In this document: one piece after another, positions 54,835-63,890 of the stretch
Layout: each line of letters starts with the position of its first letter
Position numbering within the stretch: position 1 is the first letter of the stretch
NCBI GenBank assembly: GCA_015232575.1
Contig: JADFZL010000013.1
Coordinates: 1 to 64,000, forward strand
Length of the DNA stretch: 64,000 bases
From: Candidatus Rifleibacteriota bacterium
GTDB lineage: Bacteria; Muiribacteriota; Ozemobacteria; Ozemobacterales; Ozemobacteraceae
Direction of reading: 5' to 3'
Notes under the pieces: generated by a model
Database searches by the model: none
What the model was told of the DNA's origin: nothing
The model's input: only the letters and a program-made list of their open reading frames with translations
Translations under genes and position numbers: made by a program

Positions 54835-55760
54835 AGCACTTCCGAATAGTATTCAACGGTATTTTTCAAACCAGATTTAAAATCGTGTTCCGGAAGAAAA
54901 TTCAAAACATTTTTCATTTTTTCCGTTGAAGCCACAGATTTCGGAACATCACCCGGCTGCGCAGGCAGAAAAACAGGTTTCAATTCGCTCTTCAATACTG
55001 CATTCAGATCATTTACCAGATCGAGAAGGTCAATGTCCTTTCCGCCGGCAACATTTATAATTTCACCCGAAGCTTCTTTGCTTTCAGAAGCCAGAATATT
55101 TGCTCTTACAACATCTTTGACATAAATAAAATCGCGTGTCTGTCTGCCATCACCGTAGATCGTTGGAGATTTTCCCGCAAGCATCATGTTTATAAACTTT
55201 GGAATAACTGCAGCGTAGTCTGATCTTGGATCCTGTCTCGGACCAAAGACGTTAAAGTATCTGAGAGAGATAGTTTCAAGTCCATAAAGGCTGAAAAACA
55301 GACGATTATAATATTCTACTGCAAGTTTGTGCAAAGCATAAGGCGATATTGGCTTAGGAAGCATATTTTCACGCTTCGGCAACTCTGGATCATCTCCATA
55401 AATGGCAGAAGAACTTGCAAAAACAAATTTTCCGACCCCATTTTTTCTGCATGCATTCAGAATATTCAGACTTCCGGTGAGATTCACTTCATTTGTTGCC
55501 ACCGGGTCTGCCACAGACTTTGGAACAGAGGCAACTGCAGCTTCATGAAAAACGACTTTAACACCGGATGTAGCTTTCAGACACATTTCCGGGTCTGTTA
55601 CAGAACCTTCCAGCAATTCAATATCTTTTCTGAATAAAGCGATATTTTCCATTCTTCCACTGGAAAAATTATCAAGAATGCGGACTTTTTTTCCCATCCT
55701 CAAGAGTTCTTCAACAATATTTGAACCTATAAAACCGGCGCCACCTGTTACCAGATACAC
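54822..55760 (-). CDS. NAD-dependent sugar-nucleotide epimerase
   Basis: A 312-aa extended SDR enzyme. TGGAGFIGSN (NAD binding), DNFSSGRMENI, FASSSAIYGD, the catalytic YALHK and FNVFGPRQDP. Closest in pattern to UDP-glucose or UDP-N-acetylglucosamine 4-epimerases. It likely supplies sugars for surface glycans, agreeing with the nearby O-antigen ligase-like gene. The last codons come from a dispersed repeat. Confidence 0.9.
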   Translation of the reverse strand: MYLVTGGAGFIGSNIVEELLRMGKKVRILDNFSSGRMENIALFRKDIELLEGSVTDPEMCLKATSGVKVVFHEAAVASVPKSVADPVATNEVNLTGSLNILNACRKNGVGKFVFASSSAIYGDDPELPKRENMLPKPISPYALHKLAVEYYNRLFFSLYGLETISLRYFNVFGPRQDPRSDYAAVIPKFINMMLAGKSPTIYGDGRQTRDFIYVKDVVRANILASESKEASGEIINVAGGKDIDLLDLVNDLNAVLKSELKPVFLPAQPGDVPKSVASTEKMKNVLNFLPEHDFKSGLKNTVEYYSEVLAFN

Positions 55761-55830
55761 TTTTCATCCATCCTTTCAAAAATATGTTTTCGCATTTTCA
55801 GGTTTTATATTCTCATGTCTGTAAAAGAAA

Positions 55831-55860
55831 TTGCAAGTTGAAAAAAGAAAAATGTATAAT
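55831..55860 (+). promoter_or_regulatory. sigma70-type promoter of DUF885 gene
   Basis: TTGCAA (55831-55836), an 18-base spacer and a perfect TATAAT (55855-55860) lie about 100 bases before the DUF885 start at 55961. Confidence 0.55.
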
Positions 55861-55960
55861 GTATAAAATAGAAAACGATAAAATCTCAATAAGTTCAGGC
55901 TTCTTTTGAATTGTTCAGGTGTAAGCCTCGTGAATCAGGGAAATGGAGGAAATTATTTAA

Positions 55961-57607
55961 ATGAGACGTGTTCCAATTTACAAACATCCGGGTTTTGAAC
56001 AACTCTCCAGCCACTATTACAGTGAATTAATGAGAAGAAATCCGATTGCAGCCACCTGGATCGGAGAACATGCATACGATTCTCTTCTTCCGGAAACCGG
56101 TGCAGAAGCAATTGAAAACGAAATTGCATTTTTCAGGGAAATGAAAGACAGCTTCGAGGCGCTTCCTGAGCGTGAATTATCTGTTGATGAGCGCATCGAC
56201 CGAAATATCGTATTGAACATGGCGAAACGTGAACTTTTCATGAATGAAGATTCAAAACGCTGGCGTCTCGGCAAAGACCTTGCAAAATCACTTGGAGACG
56301 CTATTTTCATTCTTTTCTCACGCGATTTTGCCCCTCTTTCACTCAGGGTGGAATCTATTATCACCAGACTTAAAGCTGCTCCAATGTTTCTTCATGCCGG
56401 AAGATCGCTTTTTCAGGATGTTCCGCAATTCTGGTGTGAAATTTTTCTGCAATCGTGCAATGGATTAATCGGACTGATAAAAACCATTGAAACAAGCATT
56501 CAGGGGCACGTTCCAAGAACACTTGTACAGAACTATCAGTCTGTCTCCAAAATTGCTATTGATGCAGTTCAGGAATACTCACACTGGTTCAAGCACGCTA
56601 TCGCGCCAAATGCACACGGCAAATGGAGCATGGGACAATCGGCTTTTTCAGAACTAATCTCGCTCAGAAAATTCGGAATGACAACAAGTGAAATTCAGCA
56701 GCTCGGCGAGAGAACGCTTAAGAGTTCACGAGAAAAAATACTTGGACTTGCGAAACACCTTTCCCCAAGCGGAACATCAGAAGAAACCAGTCTGAAGATT
56801 TCTGAAAAATCGCCGCCTAATTTTGAGAAAGTTCTCGAAGCTTACAGAGATTCCGTAGCACGAAGCAAATCTTTTGTCGAAACCAGTAATTTTGCATCGC
56901 TTCCTGAAAATGAATCACTTGAAGTCATTGAAACCCCGAAATATCTTGAACATCTGATTCCGTTTGCCGCATACTGCCCTCCTGAAAAAACTCTTCAAAC
57001 CCAGAAAGGGCTTTATCTCGTAACCCGCCCATCAGAAAAGGAAAGAGGCAAGAGACACAACTTTGCTGAAATTGTCAATACATCTGTTCACGAAGCTTAT
57101 CCCGGGCATCATCTACACTTTTCATCGCAGAATCTTCACCCCGGAAAAATGCGCATCTTTGCTGACAGCATTGAACTTATAGAAGGCTGGGCACATTACT
57201 GCGAGGAAGAAACAAAACGAATGGGTTTTGAAGCGTCCGAAGAAAACCTTTTTATTCAGACAAAGGATGAATCATGGCGTGCAGCAAGGGTTTTGATTGA
57301 TATTAATACCCACACAGGTGCATGGAACCTTGAAAAAGCCGTTGATTTTCTTATGGAAAGTACCGGAATCTCAAAACCGGCAGCAACATCAGAGCTGAAA
57401 TGGTATTCACAGGCTCCGGGATATCCACTTAGTTATCTGACCGGCAAACACCTTATTTATCAACTTCGCGAAGAATTAAGAGAACAATTTGGTTCAGATT
57501 TTTCACACCGTGACTTTCATGACATGGTTCTCTACGAAGGCGCCCTGCCCGTATTTCTGGCAAGGGAATATTATCCGATGCTTCTTAAGGAATCTTATCA
57601 GAAGTGA
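55961..57607 (+). CDS. DUF885 family metallopeptidase-like protein
   Basis: A 548-aa protein with an ATG behind GGAGG. The DUF885 signature is clear: SVHEAYPGHHLH (His377, Glu378) and EGWAHYCEE (near residue 408), together making a gluzincin-like zinc site. Family members are thought to be peptidases; the substrate is unknown. No signal peptide, so probably cytoplasmic. A dispersed-repeat fragment follows within 13 bases of the stop. Confidence 0.9.
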   Translation: MRRVPIYKHPGFEQLSSHYYSELMRRNPIAATWIGEHAYDSLLPETGAEAIENEIAFFREMKDSFEALPERELSVDERIDRNIVLNMAKRELFMNEDSKRWRLGKDLAKSLGDAIFILFSRDFAPLSLRVESIITRLKAAPMFLHAGRSLFQDVPQFWCEIFLQSCNGLIGLIKTIETSIQGHVPRTLVQNYQSVSKIAIDAVQEYSHWFKHAIAPNAHGKWSMGQSAFSELISLRKFGMTTSEIQQLGERTLKSSREKILGLAKHLSPSGTSEETSLKISEKSPPNFEKVLEAYRDSVARSKSFVETSNFASLPENESLEVIETPKYLEHLIPFAAYCPPEKTLQTQKGLYLVTRPSEKERGKRHNFAEIVNTSVHEAYPGHHLHFSSQNLHPGKMRIFADSIELIEGWAHYCEEETKRMGFEASEENLFIQTKDESWRAARVLIDINTHTGAWNLEKAVDFLMESTGISKPAATSELKWYSQAPGYPLSYLTGKHLIYQLREELREQFGSDFSHRDFHDMVLYEGALPVFLAREYYPMLLKESYQK

Positions 57608-57619
57608 TAAATGGAAAGA

Positions 57620-57676
57620 TTTTTAACCACGGAATACACGGAATTGTACGGAATTATTCGGAATTTAACTTTGAAA
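57620..57676 (+). repeat. AACCACGGAA repeat, copy B1 (partial)
   Basis: Contains TTTTTAACCACGGAATACACGG and ends GGAATTTAACTTTGAA. The core is shared with copies A1 and A2; the ending is shared with the inverted copy at 63802-63850, defining a second variant. It lies between the DUF885 and HIT genes. Confidence 0.75.
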
Positions 57677-57724
57677 AGTATGTAATTAATAACTAAAAAT
57701 CTTAATATTGGAAGTCTCAGCATA

Positions 57725-58231
57725 ATGGCGTTCAAGAAAAATCTATTCATACCAAACAAGCTTGAATATGTCCGGGGCGGCAAGCGCCCGAATGTTCACT
57801 GCATACTCTGCGGAATTACTCAGAATCATCCTGAAGTAGAAAATCTTATTATATGGAAAAATGATCTGCTTATGGTATCTCTGAACCTTTATCCGTACAA
57901 CCCCGGACATCTTCTGTTATTTCCATTGAGACACATAGTTGACCTGCGGGAAATGACAGAAGAAGAAGCCATGCAGATTTTCAAAGTCAATAAAAAATTC
58001 ATGGACATTATTGACAGAATTTATTCTCCGAGAGGGTACAACATTGGATTTAACATCAACGACGCCTCCGGTGCCAGCATAGATCATCTGCATCAGCATC
58101 TTGTACCAAGGTATCACAAGGAACTTGGTTTCGTTGACATTATTTCCGGTTCAAAAATCATGGTTGAAGACCCAAAAGAAACTCTGAAAAAGTTTGAAAC
58201 AGCATTAAAGAAACACCCAATCGAAGTCTAA
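57725..58231 (+). CDS. HIT family nucleotide hydrolase/phosphorylase
   Basis: A 168-aa protein with the histidine triad HLHQHLVPR (His121, 123, 125) and a CILC pair near residue 26 that may help bind zinc. The NPGHLLLFPLRH stretch is typical. Relatives act on AP4A, AMP-lysine or similar nucleotides. The exact substrate is unknown. Confidence 0.9.
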   Translation: MAFKKNLFIPNKLEYVRGGKRPNVHCILCGITQNHPEVENLIIWKNDLLMVSLNLYPYNPGHLLLFPLRHIVDLREMTEEEAMQIFKVNKKFMDIIDRIYSPRGYNIGFNINDASGASIDHLHQHLVPRYHKELGFVDIISGSKIMVEDPKETLKKFETALKKHPIEV

Positions 58232-58476
58232 TAACCCTCACCCTCACTGCCATCAACTGAAGAACCGAGATTTCTCACTTCGGTCGCGATGACAACGTAT
58301 CATGTATTTCCACATTACCGGCCTATTTTCAAGCAGTGACAAAAAGTAGCCTTATTAGATTGATTAGAAAATGAAAAAATGTTATTAATTAAACAGCAAT
58401 AAATACCGACAGGTTCTTAGATAAGGTATTTTTTTCTGTCATGCTCGAAAAAAATGAATCAGGAGAGATTCAATAA
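58232..58476. other. intergenic region
   Basis: Contains GAGATTTCTCACTTCGGTCG (58266-58285), which looks like a fragment of the dispersed intergenic repeats found in many environmental genomes. Otherwise AT-rich; no gene or terminator is clear. Confidence 0.35.
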
Positions 58477-59178
58477 ATGAAGAAGTTGATCTTTGTTTTG
58501 CCAGCGTTCTTATTTCTCACTTTGTTTTCCTGCCCGTCAGCAAAAGCTGATTTCTCGGATGAAATGAAATTTCTGGGATTCTCTTCTGAACTGCGGGATT
58601 ATGTTTCCGACCAGATAAAAAAGACAAACAATTTTGATGCAAAAAACGAATCTTCGGATAATTCTGCTTTTCAAAAGCAGCTTGTATCTGACGGAAACGA
58701 ATCAGATGCTCTTCTTGAGCAGCTTACAGAACTGGGAAAAACCAGAAAGCTCGGCGTAAACAGTCAGATCAAATCTGAAAAAGTTAAAGCTGATCTCGAC
58801 GGCTTCTGGAAAAGCATGTCCATCAGAGATCAATCAAACGATGTTAAATTACCCGATAGCATTCGTGAAAACATAAAAAATTCAATTCAGAATAAACTTT
58901 CCGGGCTTGGTTACACTATTAAACAGATGGATTTGATTGACGTTCCGCCGAATCTTGGGATTCCCCAGGCAAGGCTTGTTCTGCGCGTTGTAAGACCTCT
59001 CAAAAGCAAAAATTCCTATAAGGAAATTCAGGGAAATCTTGCTGAGGTAAGAGGAATTTGTCTTAATGAAGCGACAATTGAAGGAATATGCTATTTGAGT
59101 GAGTTGACAACCTTTGTTGCTGAAAATCCAAAAAACAACTACTACTACGAAAAAACAGTACTTACGGCCGCAAACTGA
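58477..59178 (+). CDS. secreted protein of unknown function
   Basis: A 233-aa protein with a signal peptide (about 4-24, ending AKADF) behind AGGAGAG. The first half is helical and charged; the second half (about 130-230) is a mixed alpha/beta region with two Cys. No family recognised. Possibly periplasmic. Confidence 0.65.
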   Translation: MKKLIFVLPAFLFLTLFSCPSAKADFSDEMKFLGFSSELRDYVSDQIKKTNNFDAKNESSDNSAFQKQLVSDGNESDALLEQLTELGKTRKLGVNSQIKSEKVKADLDGFWKSMSIRDQSNDVKLPDSIRENIKNSIQNKLSGLGYTIKQMDLIDVPPNLGIPQARLVLRVVRPLKSKNSYKEIQGNLAEVRGICLNEATIEGICYLSELTTFVAENPKNNYYYEKTVLTAAN

Positions 59179-59294
59179 TTTATTGGATACCCTCCCATTT
59201 GCAAAGGGTAAATACTCAGATTTTCCGCTCAAGTAGCGAGGAGAAATGTGCCTAATCTGAATGATTTAGTATATCACAGTCAGGATTTCCTGAA

Positions 59295-59672
59295 ATGAAT
59301 ATTGTAATGTCCTGGACAGTTTCTAACAGAGCGCTGGTCTATGCACTGATCAGCACTCTTGTTGTTTCATTCGGAAGTTTAGGCGTTTTTATCGGGGCTC
59401 ATTTTGCCCCGGAATATTCTCTTCTGGGGCTCATGATAGGCTCAGCCCTCGGTGTTTTCATTGCAATTCAGGAAGCAACCTTGTACGGCTGTATTTTTGG
59501 AATGCTTTCGGGGCTTGTTTTTGCGGTGTTTACATATCTTCTGGTCGATTTTGACACTGCATATATGACTGTTTTTGTTTTTTCTCTTCTTGGAGCATTT
59601 TTGGGAGAACCATTTTCATATTTTCTGAAAGAAAGCGGCTTGCTGGAAAAGCATAGGGATGAAGAGGAATGA
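59295..59672 (+). CDS. small integral membrane protein
   Basis: A 125-aa protein with four hydrophobic segments (about 13-33, 40-57, 62-83 and 90-110) and a charged tail. No family recognised. It overlaps the next gene by four bases (ATGA), starting a compact run of four genes that ends with two large TPR proteins. It may anchor or partner those proteins. Confidence 0.65.
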   Translation: MNIVMSWTVSNRALVYALISTLVVSFGSLGVFIGAHFAPEYSLLGLMIGSALGVFIAIQEATLYGCIFGMLSGLVFAVFTYLLVDFDTAYMTVFVFSLLGAFLGEPFSYFLKESGLLEKHRDEEE

Positions 59673-60061
59673 GCATATTAAGACTTGTGCTGATTGATAA
59701 AAAATCCGCATTATCCGGTTTAATTCCGTCCGCAGCTATGGGGACGCTTTTTTTATCACTTTCCGAAAGTTCAGGCACTTCTGCTGATTTCTGGAAAAAA
59801 TGTAAAAACAACGATCCAGGGCTGGAAAAGCATTTTAGAGATTTTCAGGATGTTCATCCAATTATGGAAGGCGCTGGTGACGGATTACTCATACTTGATA
59901 TTGCGAAAAAAAGAATTGAATCATTTCAGGAATATCAACGAATAAAACGACATGGAAGAATACAGAAACATGATGGGCAGAAGTCTGACCCTCAAGATGT
60001 TTCTGACTACGAAATTCCCGGAAACTGGGAAATTATCGACCACATATTTGAGGAGAAGTGA
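59669..60061 (+). CDS. conserved-looking hypothetical protein
   Basis: A 130-aa soluble protein without recognised domains. The middle is charged, and the end is rich in His, Lys and Asp. It overlaps the membrane-protein gene by four bases and precedes the zinc-ribbon TPR gene by six, so it is surely part of the same operon. Function unknown. Confidence 0.6.
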   Translation: MSILRLVLIDKKSALSGLIPSAAMGTLFLSLSESSGTSADFWKKCKNNDPGLEKHFRDFQDVHPIMEGAGDGLLILDIAKKRIESFQEYQRIKRHGRIQKHDGQKSDPQDVSDYEIPGNWEIIDHIFEEK

Positions 60062-60067
60062 AGCTCT

Positions 60068-62449
60068 ATGTCATACTGTCCAGGATGCGGAGCTGTAAAC
60101 AATTCAGATTCTATTTCGTGTACTGCCTGCGGAAAAAAACTCGTTATTGTTTGCCCACAATGCAGTACAAAAAATTCTTTTTCAGCGAAATACTGTGAAA
60201 AATGCGGAAAAGCTTTTTCCGTTTCAAAAAGTCCGGGAAACAATGTTCCCGAACATCATGAATCAGGGGCATTTCCGACAGGTGCTATTCTGAAAGCTAC
60301 GATCGGAACATTTGTTTTTGCCATGCTTTACTTAACTCAGGCTCTGAGTGGGTCTCCTCAACTTTCTATTGTTGCTGGACTATTAAGCGGAGCTCTTGCA
60401 TTATGGGGCCTGGTTGACATTTCAGCATGGGGAATAAGTCAACTGGATTCTCCGGAAAAACATATCCAGAAAACAGACCTTACTGACACTTTCCCTGTCA
60501 AGATTAATAAAAGTGCAACTCCCGTTGAAGGCTCTTTTGCAGAGTTAGAAGCTGAGGTGAACTATAAACCGTCAAAAATTGCCCCTCTAGCCAAGGCGCC
60601 ACAAGCTCCTCAGAAATCCGAAAAGACAACAGATTCAAAGACTCCTGATCAAATTACCGACCAAACTGCCGGAAAATCAACTGAATCTGCAATTCAGCAA
60701 TCCACCGGAGAACTTCCCGCAACTAATGAAGACGGTGCTTTCGAAGCTGAAAAAGCTTCTGAAACAAGAAAATCACAAACTCTTGCCGAATTTCTTTCTT
60801 CCGGCGTAACAGACGAAATAGCTCAGATTGAGCAAAAGCTCATCAAAGCACCTAAAAACACATCTCTGATGATAAAACTTGCACAGCTTTATGAAGAACG
60901 CTCAGAAATGTCGAAAGCTATATCCACAATAGAATCGTGCATGCTTGTACAGCCAACTGACGCAGAAGTCTTTCTATATCACGGAATGCTTGCACGAAAA
61001 TCGGGTCTGCCCGAGAAAGCCCGGCGTTCGTTCAGCAAGGCAATAGAAATGAACCACAACAGCGCGAGAGCATTTTACCAGCTTGGAGCACTTGAAAGAA
61101 GTTTAAAGAATCTCCCTGCAGCGCGGGAAGCATTTCAGAGAGCGATACAGTTATCTCCGGATGACGCATATTCGCACTATCAGCTCGGAATGGTTTTTGG
61201 CGAATCTGGCGAAACCGAACTTGCACTCCTTGAAATTAAACGCGCCTGTCTTCTGAATCCGAATGATTCATACGGGCACACCCAACTTGGACAGATTTAT
61301 CACAGACTCAAAAAATATGACCAGGCAATTTCGGAATATTCATGCGCCTTGAGCATTAAGCCCAAAGACACCTTTGTTCTTGAGAAATTCGCAGAATTAT
61401 TGCTTGAAAAGAATGAAGACGAAAAAGCGCTCGCCCTTTATCAGGAAGCCCTTTCACTGCAATTCCACCCGGACACAAGAATTATGCTTGCAACAGCGAA
61501 AGTTTTCAAACGTCTTGGCAAATATTCTGATATGAAGCCTCTTCTGGAAGAAGTGACCAGACTTGAACCAGAAAACCCTGATGCATTGCTCAATCTTGCT
61601 CTCGTTTATGCAAGAGAAAAAAATAATGAAACAGCTCTCGAACTTCTTGAAAAACTGACAACTCAAAATCCTGATAAATGGGAAGCCTGGATCGAAACAG
61701 GCCGTATTCTTCAATCAATGAATCTTCCCCAGGACGCGCTTGCCGCTTATACAAAAGCCTCGACAAACGCAGAAGATCAGGCCGGCATCTGGAACACAAT
61801 CGGGATTCTTCTCACCTCTATGAAAAATTACGAAGAAGCACTGAAAGCGTTCAAAAAGGCTTCCAGCCATGATTATTCAGACACTCAGATTCAGAATAAT
61901 CTGAAAACTGTTCTGAAAAAGGTAGAAAATCTCTGCACACAGACAATAAAAGGGTCCAAAAAGCGCCTTGAAGCTGACCCGCAGGATCTTGATGCATATC
62001 TGGCAATGGGTAAATCTTACGAAAAACTCGACAAACCTGAAGATGCCCTTATGACCTATCAAAAACTTCTTTCAATAAAACCAGATTCAATTGAAGGTCT
62101 GCTTGCTTATGCGAAACTCCTTAAAACCAGAGGGAAACTCAAAATGGCTATGCGCTGCTATAAGGAAATTCTCAAAATTCAGCCTGAACACGCAGACGCG
62201 AGACTTCAACTGGTTGTTGGAAATTTGAACATGGGTTTTGTAAATGAAGCTCTGCAGCACGCTACAAAGGCACAGAAACTTCTTCCTGAAGACCCCGAAC
62301 TTCACTTCCTGCTTGGAAAGATTTATTTTGCCAAGGGAATGTTTCCACGAGCATTAAAAGAGTTCACCTTTGTCGCAGATTTCTCTAAAGACCCTGACAT
62401 GGTGAGCTGGTCAGAAATTATGCGAAGGCGACTTGCAAAAAACCAGTGA
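60068..62449 (+). CDS. zinc-ribbon and TPR membrane protein
   Basis: A 793-aa protein. Two N-terminal zinc ribbons (CPGCG, CTACG, CPQCS, CEKCG; residues 4-48) are followed by two TMs (about 75-120), a Lys/Gln/Thr-rich linker (about 140-250) and about 14 TPR repeats to the end. The start follows GAGGAGAAG. The topology suggests a membrane-held scaffold with TPR and zinc ribbons on the same side. It overlaps the next gene by four bases. No enzyme domain is present. Confidence 0.85.
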   Translation: MSYCPGCGAVNNSDSISCTACGKKLVIVCPQCSTKNSFSAKYCEKCGKAFSVSKSPGNNVPEHHESGAFPTGAILKATIGTFVFAMLYLTQALSGSPQLSIVAGLLSGALALWGLVDISAWGISQLDSPEKHIQKTDLTDTFPVKINKSATPVEGSFAELEAEVNYKPSKIAPLAKAPQAPQKSEKTTDSKTPDQITDQTAGKSTESAIQQSTGELPATNEDGAFEAEKASETRKSQTLAEFLSSGVTDEIAQIEQKLIKAPKNTSLMIKLAQLYEERSEMSKAISTIESCMLVQPTDAEVFLYHGMLARKSGLPEKARRSFSKAIEMNHNSARAFYQLGALERSLKNLPAAREAFQRAIQLSPDDAYSHYQLGMVFGESGETELALLEIKRACLLNPNDSYGHTQLGQIYHRLKKYDQAISEYSCALSIKPKDTFVLEKFAELLLEKNEDEKALALYQEALSLQFHPDTRIMLATAKVFKRLGKYSDMKPLLEEVTRLEPENPDALLNLALVYAREKNNETALELLEKLTTQNPDKWEAWIETGRILQSMNLPQDALAAYTKASTNAEDQAGIWNTIGILLTSMKNYEEALKAFKKASSHDYSDTQIQNNLKTVLKKVENLCTQTIKGSKKRLEADPQDLDAYLAMGKSYEKLDKPEDALMTYQKLLSIKPDSIEGLLAYAKLLKTRGKLKMAMRCYKEILKIQPEHADARLQLVVGNLNMGFVNEALQHATKAQKLLPEDPELHFLLGKIYFAKGMFPRALKEFTFVADFSKDPDMVSWSEIMRRRLAKNQ

Positions 62450-63621
62450 AATCTGAATCCAGAAAAACAGCAATTCCTTTAAAATGCGGTATCATATTTC
62501 TGTTTCTTCTGTCAGAGCTGAATTGCAGCTTTGCACAGAATGATACATCTTTTACGTTTGTAAAACCAACTGGCACTATTCAGGAATTGCTGGCTGCACC
62601 GCAAAGTAAGCCTAAAGCCAACACTTATTATCTACTTGCACTTTCTCAGGCACAGAAGGGCAACAACCGTCTTGCCCTTACTACCGTTGAACGCGGACTG
62701 CAGATTGAACCTGAAAATATTTCTCTTTTGAAGCTTCGCGGAGGAATATTTGCTCGTACAGGAAATGAGGCTGAAGCCGTAAAAGATTTTCAGAAAGTTA
62801 TCGAACTTGATCCCTATGACGACTATGCCGTAAAATCACTGAAACTTTTACAGCCAAAAATTGCATACACAGCTCCCAGGGTCATTCCGCCGAAACAATC
62901 TTCAGAATCACCCGTAAGCACCCCTGAAGGCCAGAATTCTTCTGTTAAAAAAGATACACCCGAGAAAAAAATTCTCGAATCGTCTTATTTTGAAACAATT
63001 CGAATCAAGCAGAAGTGTTTTTTCGGACTTTCAGCACTGAAACGCGCTTACGAATCACTGGTACAGGAAAAACCTGATGAAAAAGGGAAACTGAATATCA
63101 ATACCATGATTGAAAAGAAGTATCTTTCTGCTTCCCCTATTTGCCCTGAGGCTGGTGAATTATCAATCCAGGGAGATGTTCCGGCGTGTTCAAAACACGG
63201 TTCTTTCAACACCCTTGAGTCTGAGGTAACAATGGTTTTTTCAGATTTCAACAAAGGTATGCAGGCCAAATTCGGACGAGTACTTGTTGAAGCCCAGAAA
63301 TCTTTTGAGCAGGTCATAGTTCAGTATCCAAAATGGGCAGAAGCACGCTATCAACTTGCTGATACGTATTTCAGGCAGGGCATGGATGAAAATGCAATTT
63401 TGGAAGTTAGAAAATGCCTGGATATTGATCCAAAAAACATTGATGCAAAGATGCTTCTGGCGAACCTGTATTTTAAAACTGGCAAAAAGGAAGCGGCATT
63501 GAACATTCTTGAACAGGTCCAAAAAAGCAATGGTGACAATGTTTACGGGCTATCCGCGCGCAGCCTTACCTCGGCAATTAAATCAGGGCGACTCTATTAT
63601 CAGATTTTCCCACCCTACTGA
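62446..63621 (+). CDS. secreted TPR protein with pilin-like Cys signature
   Basis: A 391-aa protein starting at GTG (GTGA overlap). Signal peptide about 12-31. TPRs lie at about 60-150 and 285-375. Between them, residues about 185-260 read CFFGLSALKRAYE, then SPICPEAGEL and ACSKHGSFN. This spacing of Cys, CP-x-G and CSxHG resembles the C-terminal part of some pilin-like proteins with a CPxGG/CSxHG ending. Such a region between two TPR blocks is unusual. It is coupled with the zinc-ribbon TPR gene. Confidence 0.78.
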   Translation: MKSESRKTAIPLKCGIIFLFLLSELNCSFAQNDTSFTFVKPTGTIQELLAAPQSKPKANTYYLLALSQAQKGNNRLALTTVERGLQIEPENISLLKLRGGIFARTGNEAEAVKDFQKVIELDPYDDYAVKSLKLLQPKIAYTAPRVIPPKQSSESPVSTPEGQNSSVKKDTPEKKILESSYFETIRIKQKCFFGLSALKRAYESLVQEKPDEKGKLNINTMIEKKYLSASPICPEAGELSIQGDVPACSKHGSFNTLESEVTMVFSDFNKGMQAKFGRVLVEAQKSFEQVIVQYPKWAEARYQLADTYFRQGMDENAILEVRKCLDIDPKNIDAKMLLANLYFKTGKKEAALNILEQVQKSNGDNVYGLSARSLTSAIKSGRLYYQIFPPY

Positions 63622-63663
63622 GCATTTTTCAAACAAAAAAAGAAAAGACAAGAACAGAAAAGA

Positions 63664-63765
63664 TTTTTTGTCCGCAGATTGCGCAGATTTTCAAGATTTA
63701 GGATTTAAGATTAGGATTTTTGATTTTTGATTTAATTAGGATTAGGATTAGGATTCGGCTGAGGA
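63664..63765 (+). repeat. low-complexity region with GTCCGCAGATT and ATTAGG repeats
   Basis: After the last TPR gene, GTCCGCAGATTGCGCAGATT and then a run of GATTTAGGATT and ATTAGG-like units form a simple-sequence block. It contains no credible gene. The CCGCAGATT core resembles other intergenic repeats known from environmental genomes. Confidence 0.6.
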
Positions 63766-63801
63766 AGTCTGTTAATTGATAAAATGAAATAATTATTTGT
63801 T

Positions 63802-63850
63802 CTTCAAAGTTAAATTCCGTGTTCTTCCGTGTTTTCCGTGGTTAAACTCC
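63802..63850 (-). repeat. AACCACGGAA repeat, copy B2 (inverted)
   Basis: On the minus strand, AACCACGGAAAACACGG and GGAATTTAACTTTGAA match the variant at 57620-57676. It lies 40 bases before the NAD kinase-like start. Confidence 0.7.
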
Positions 63851-63890
63851 GTCCTCTTCCGTTCTCTTAAGTTGTTTTTCCGAGGTTGAA

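Noticed and set aside
63720..63765. Telomere-like ATTAGG repeats
   Set aside because: Too short and irregular, and inside a chromosome-like gene context; treated as simple sequence.
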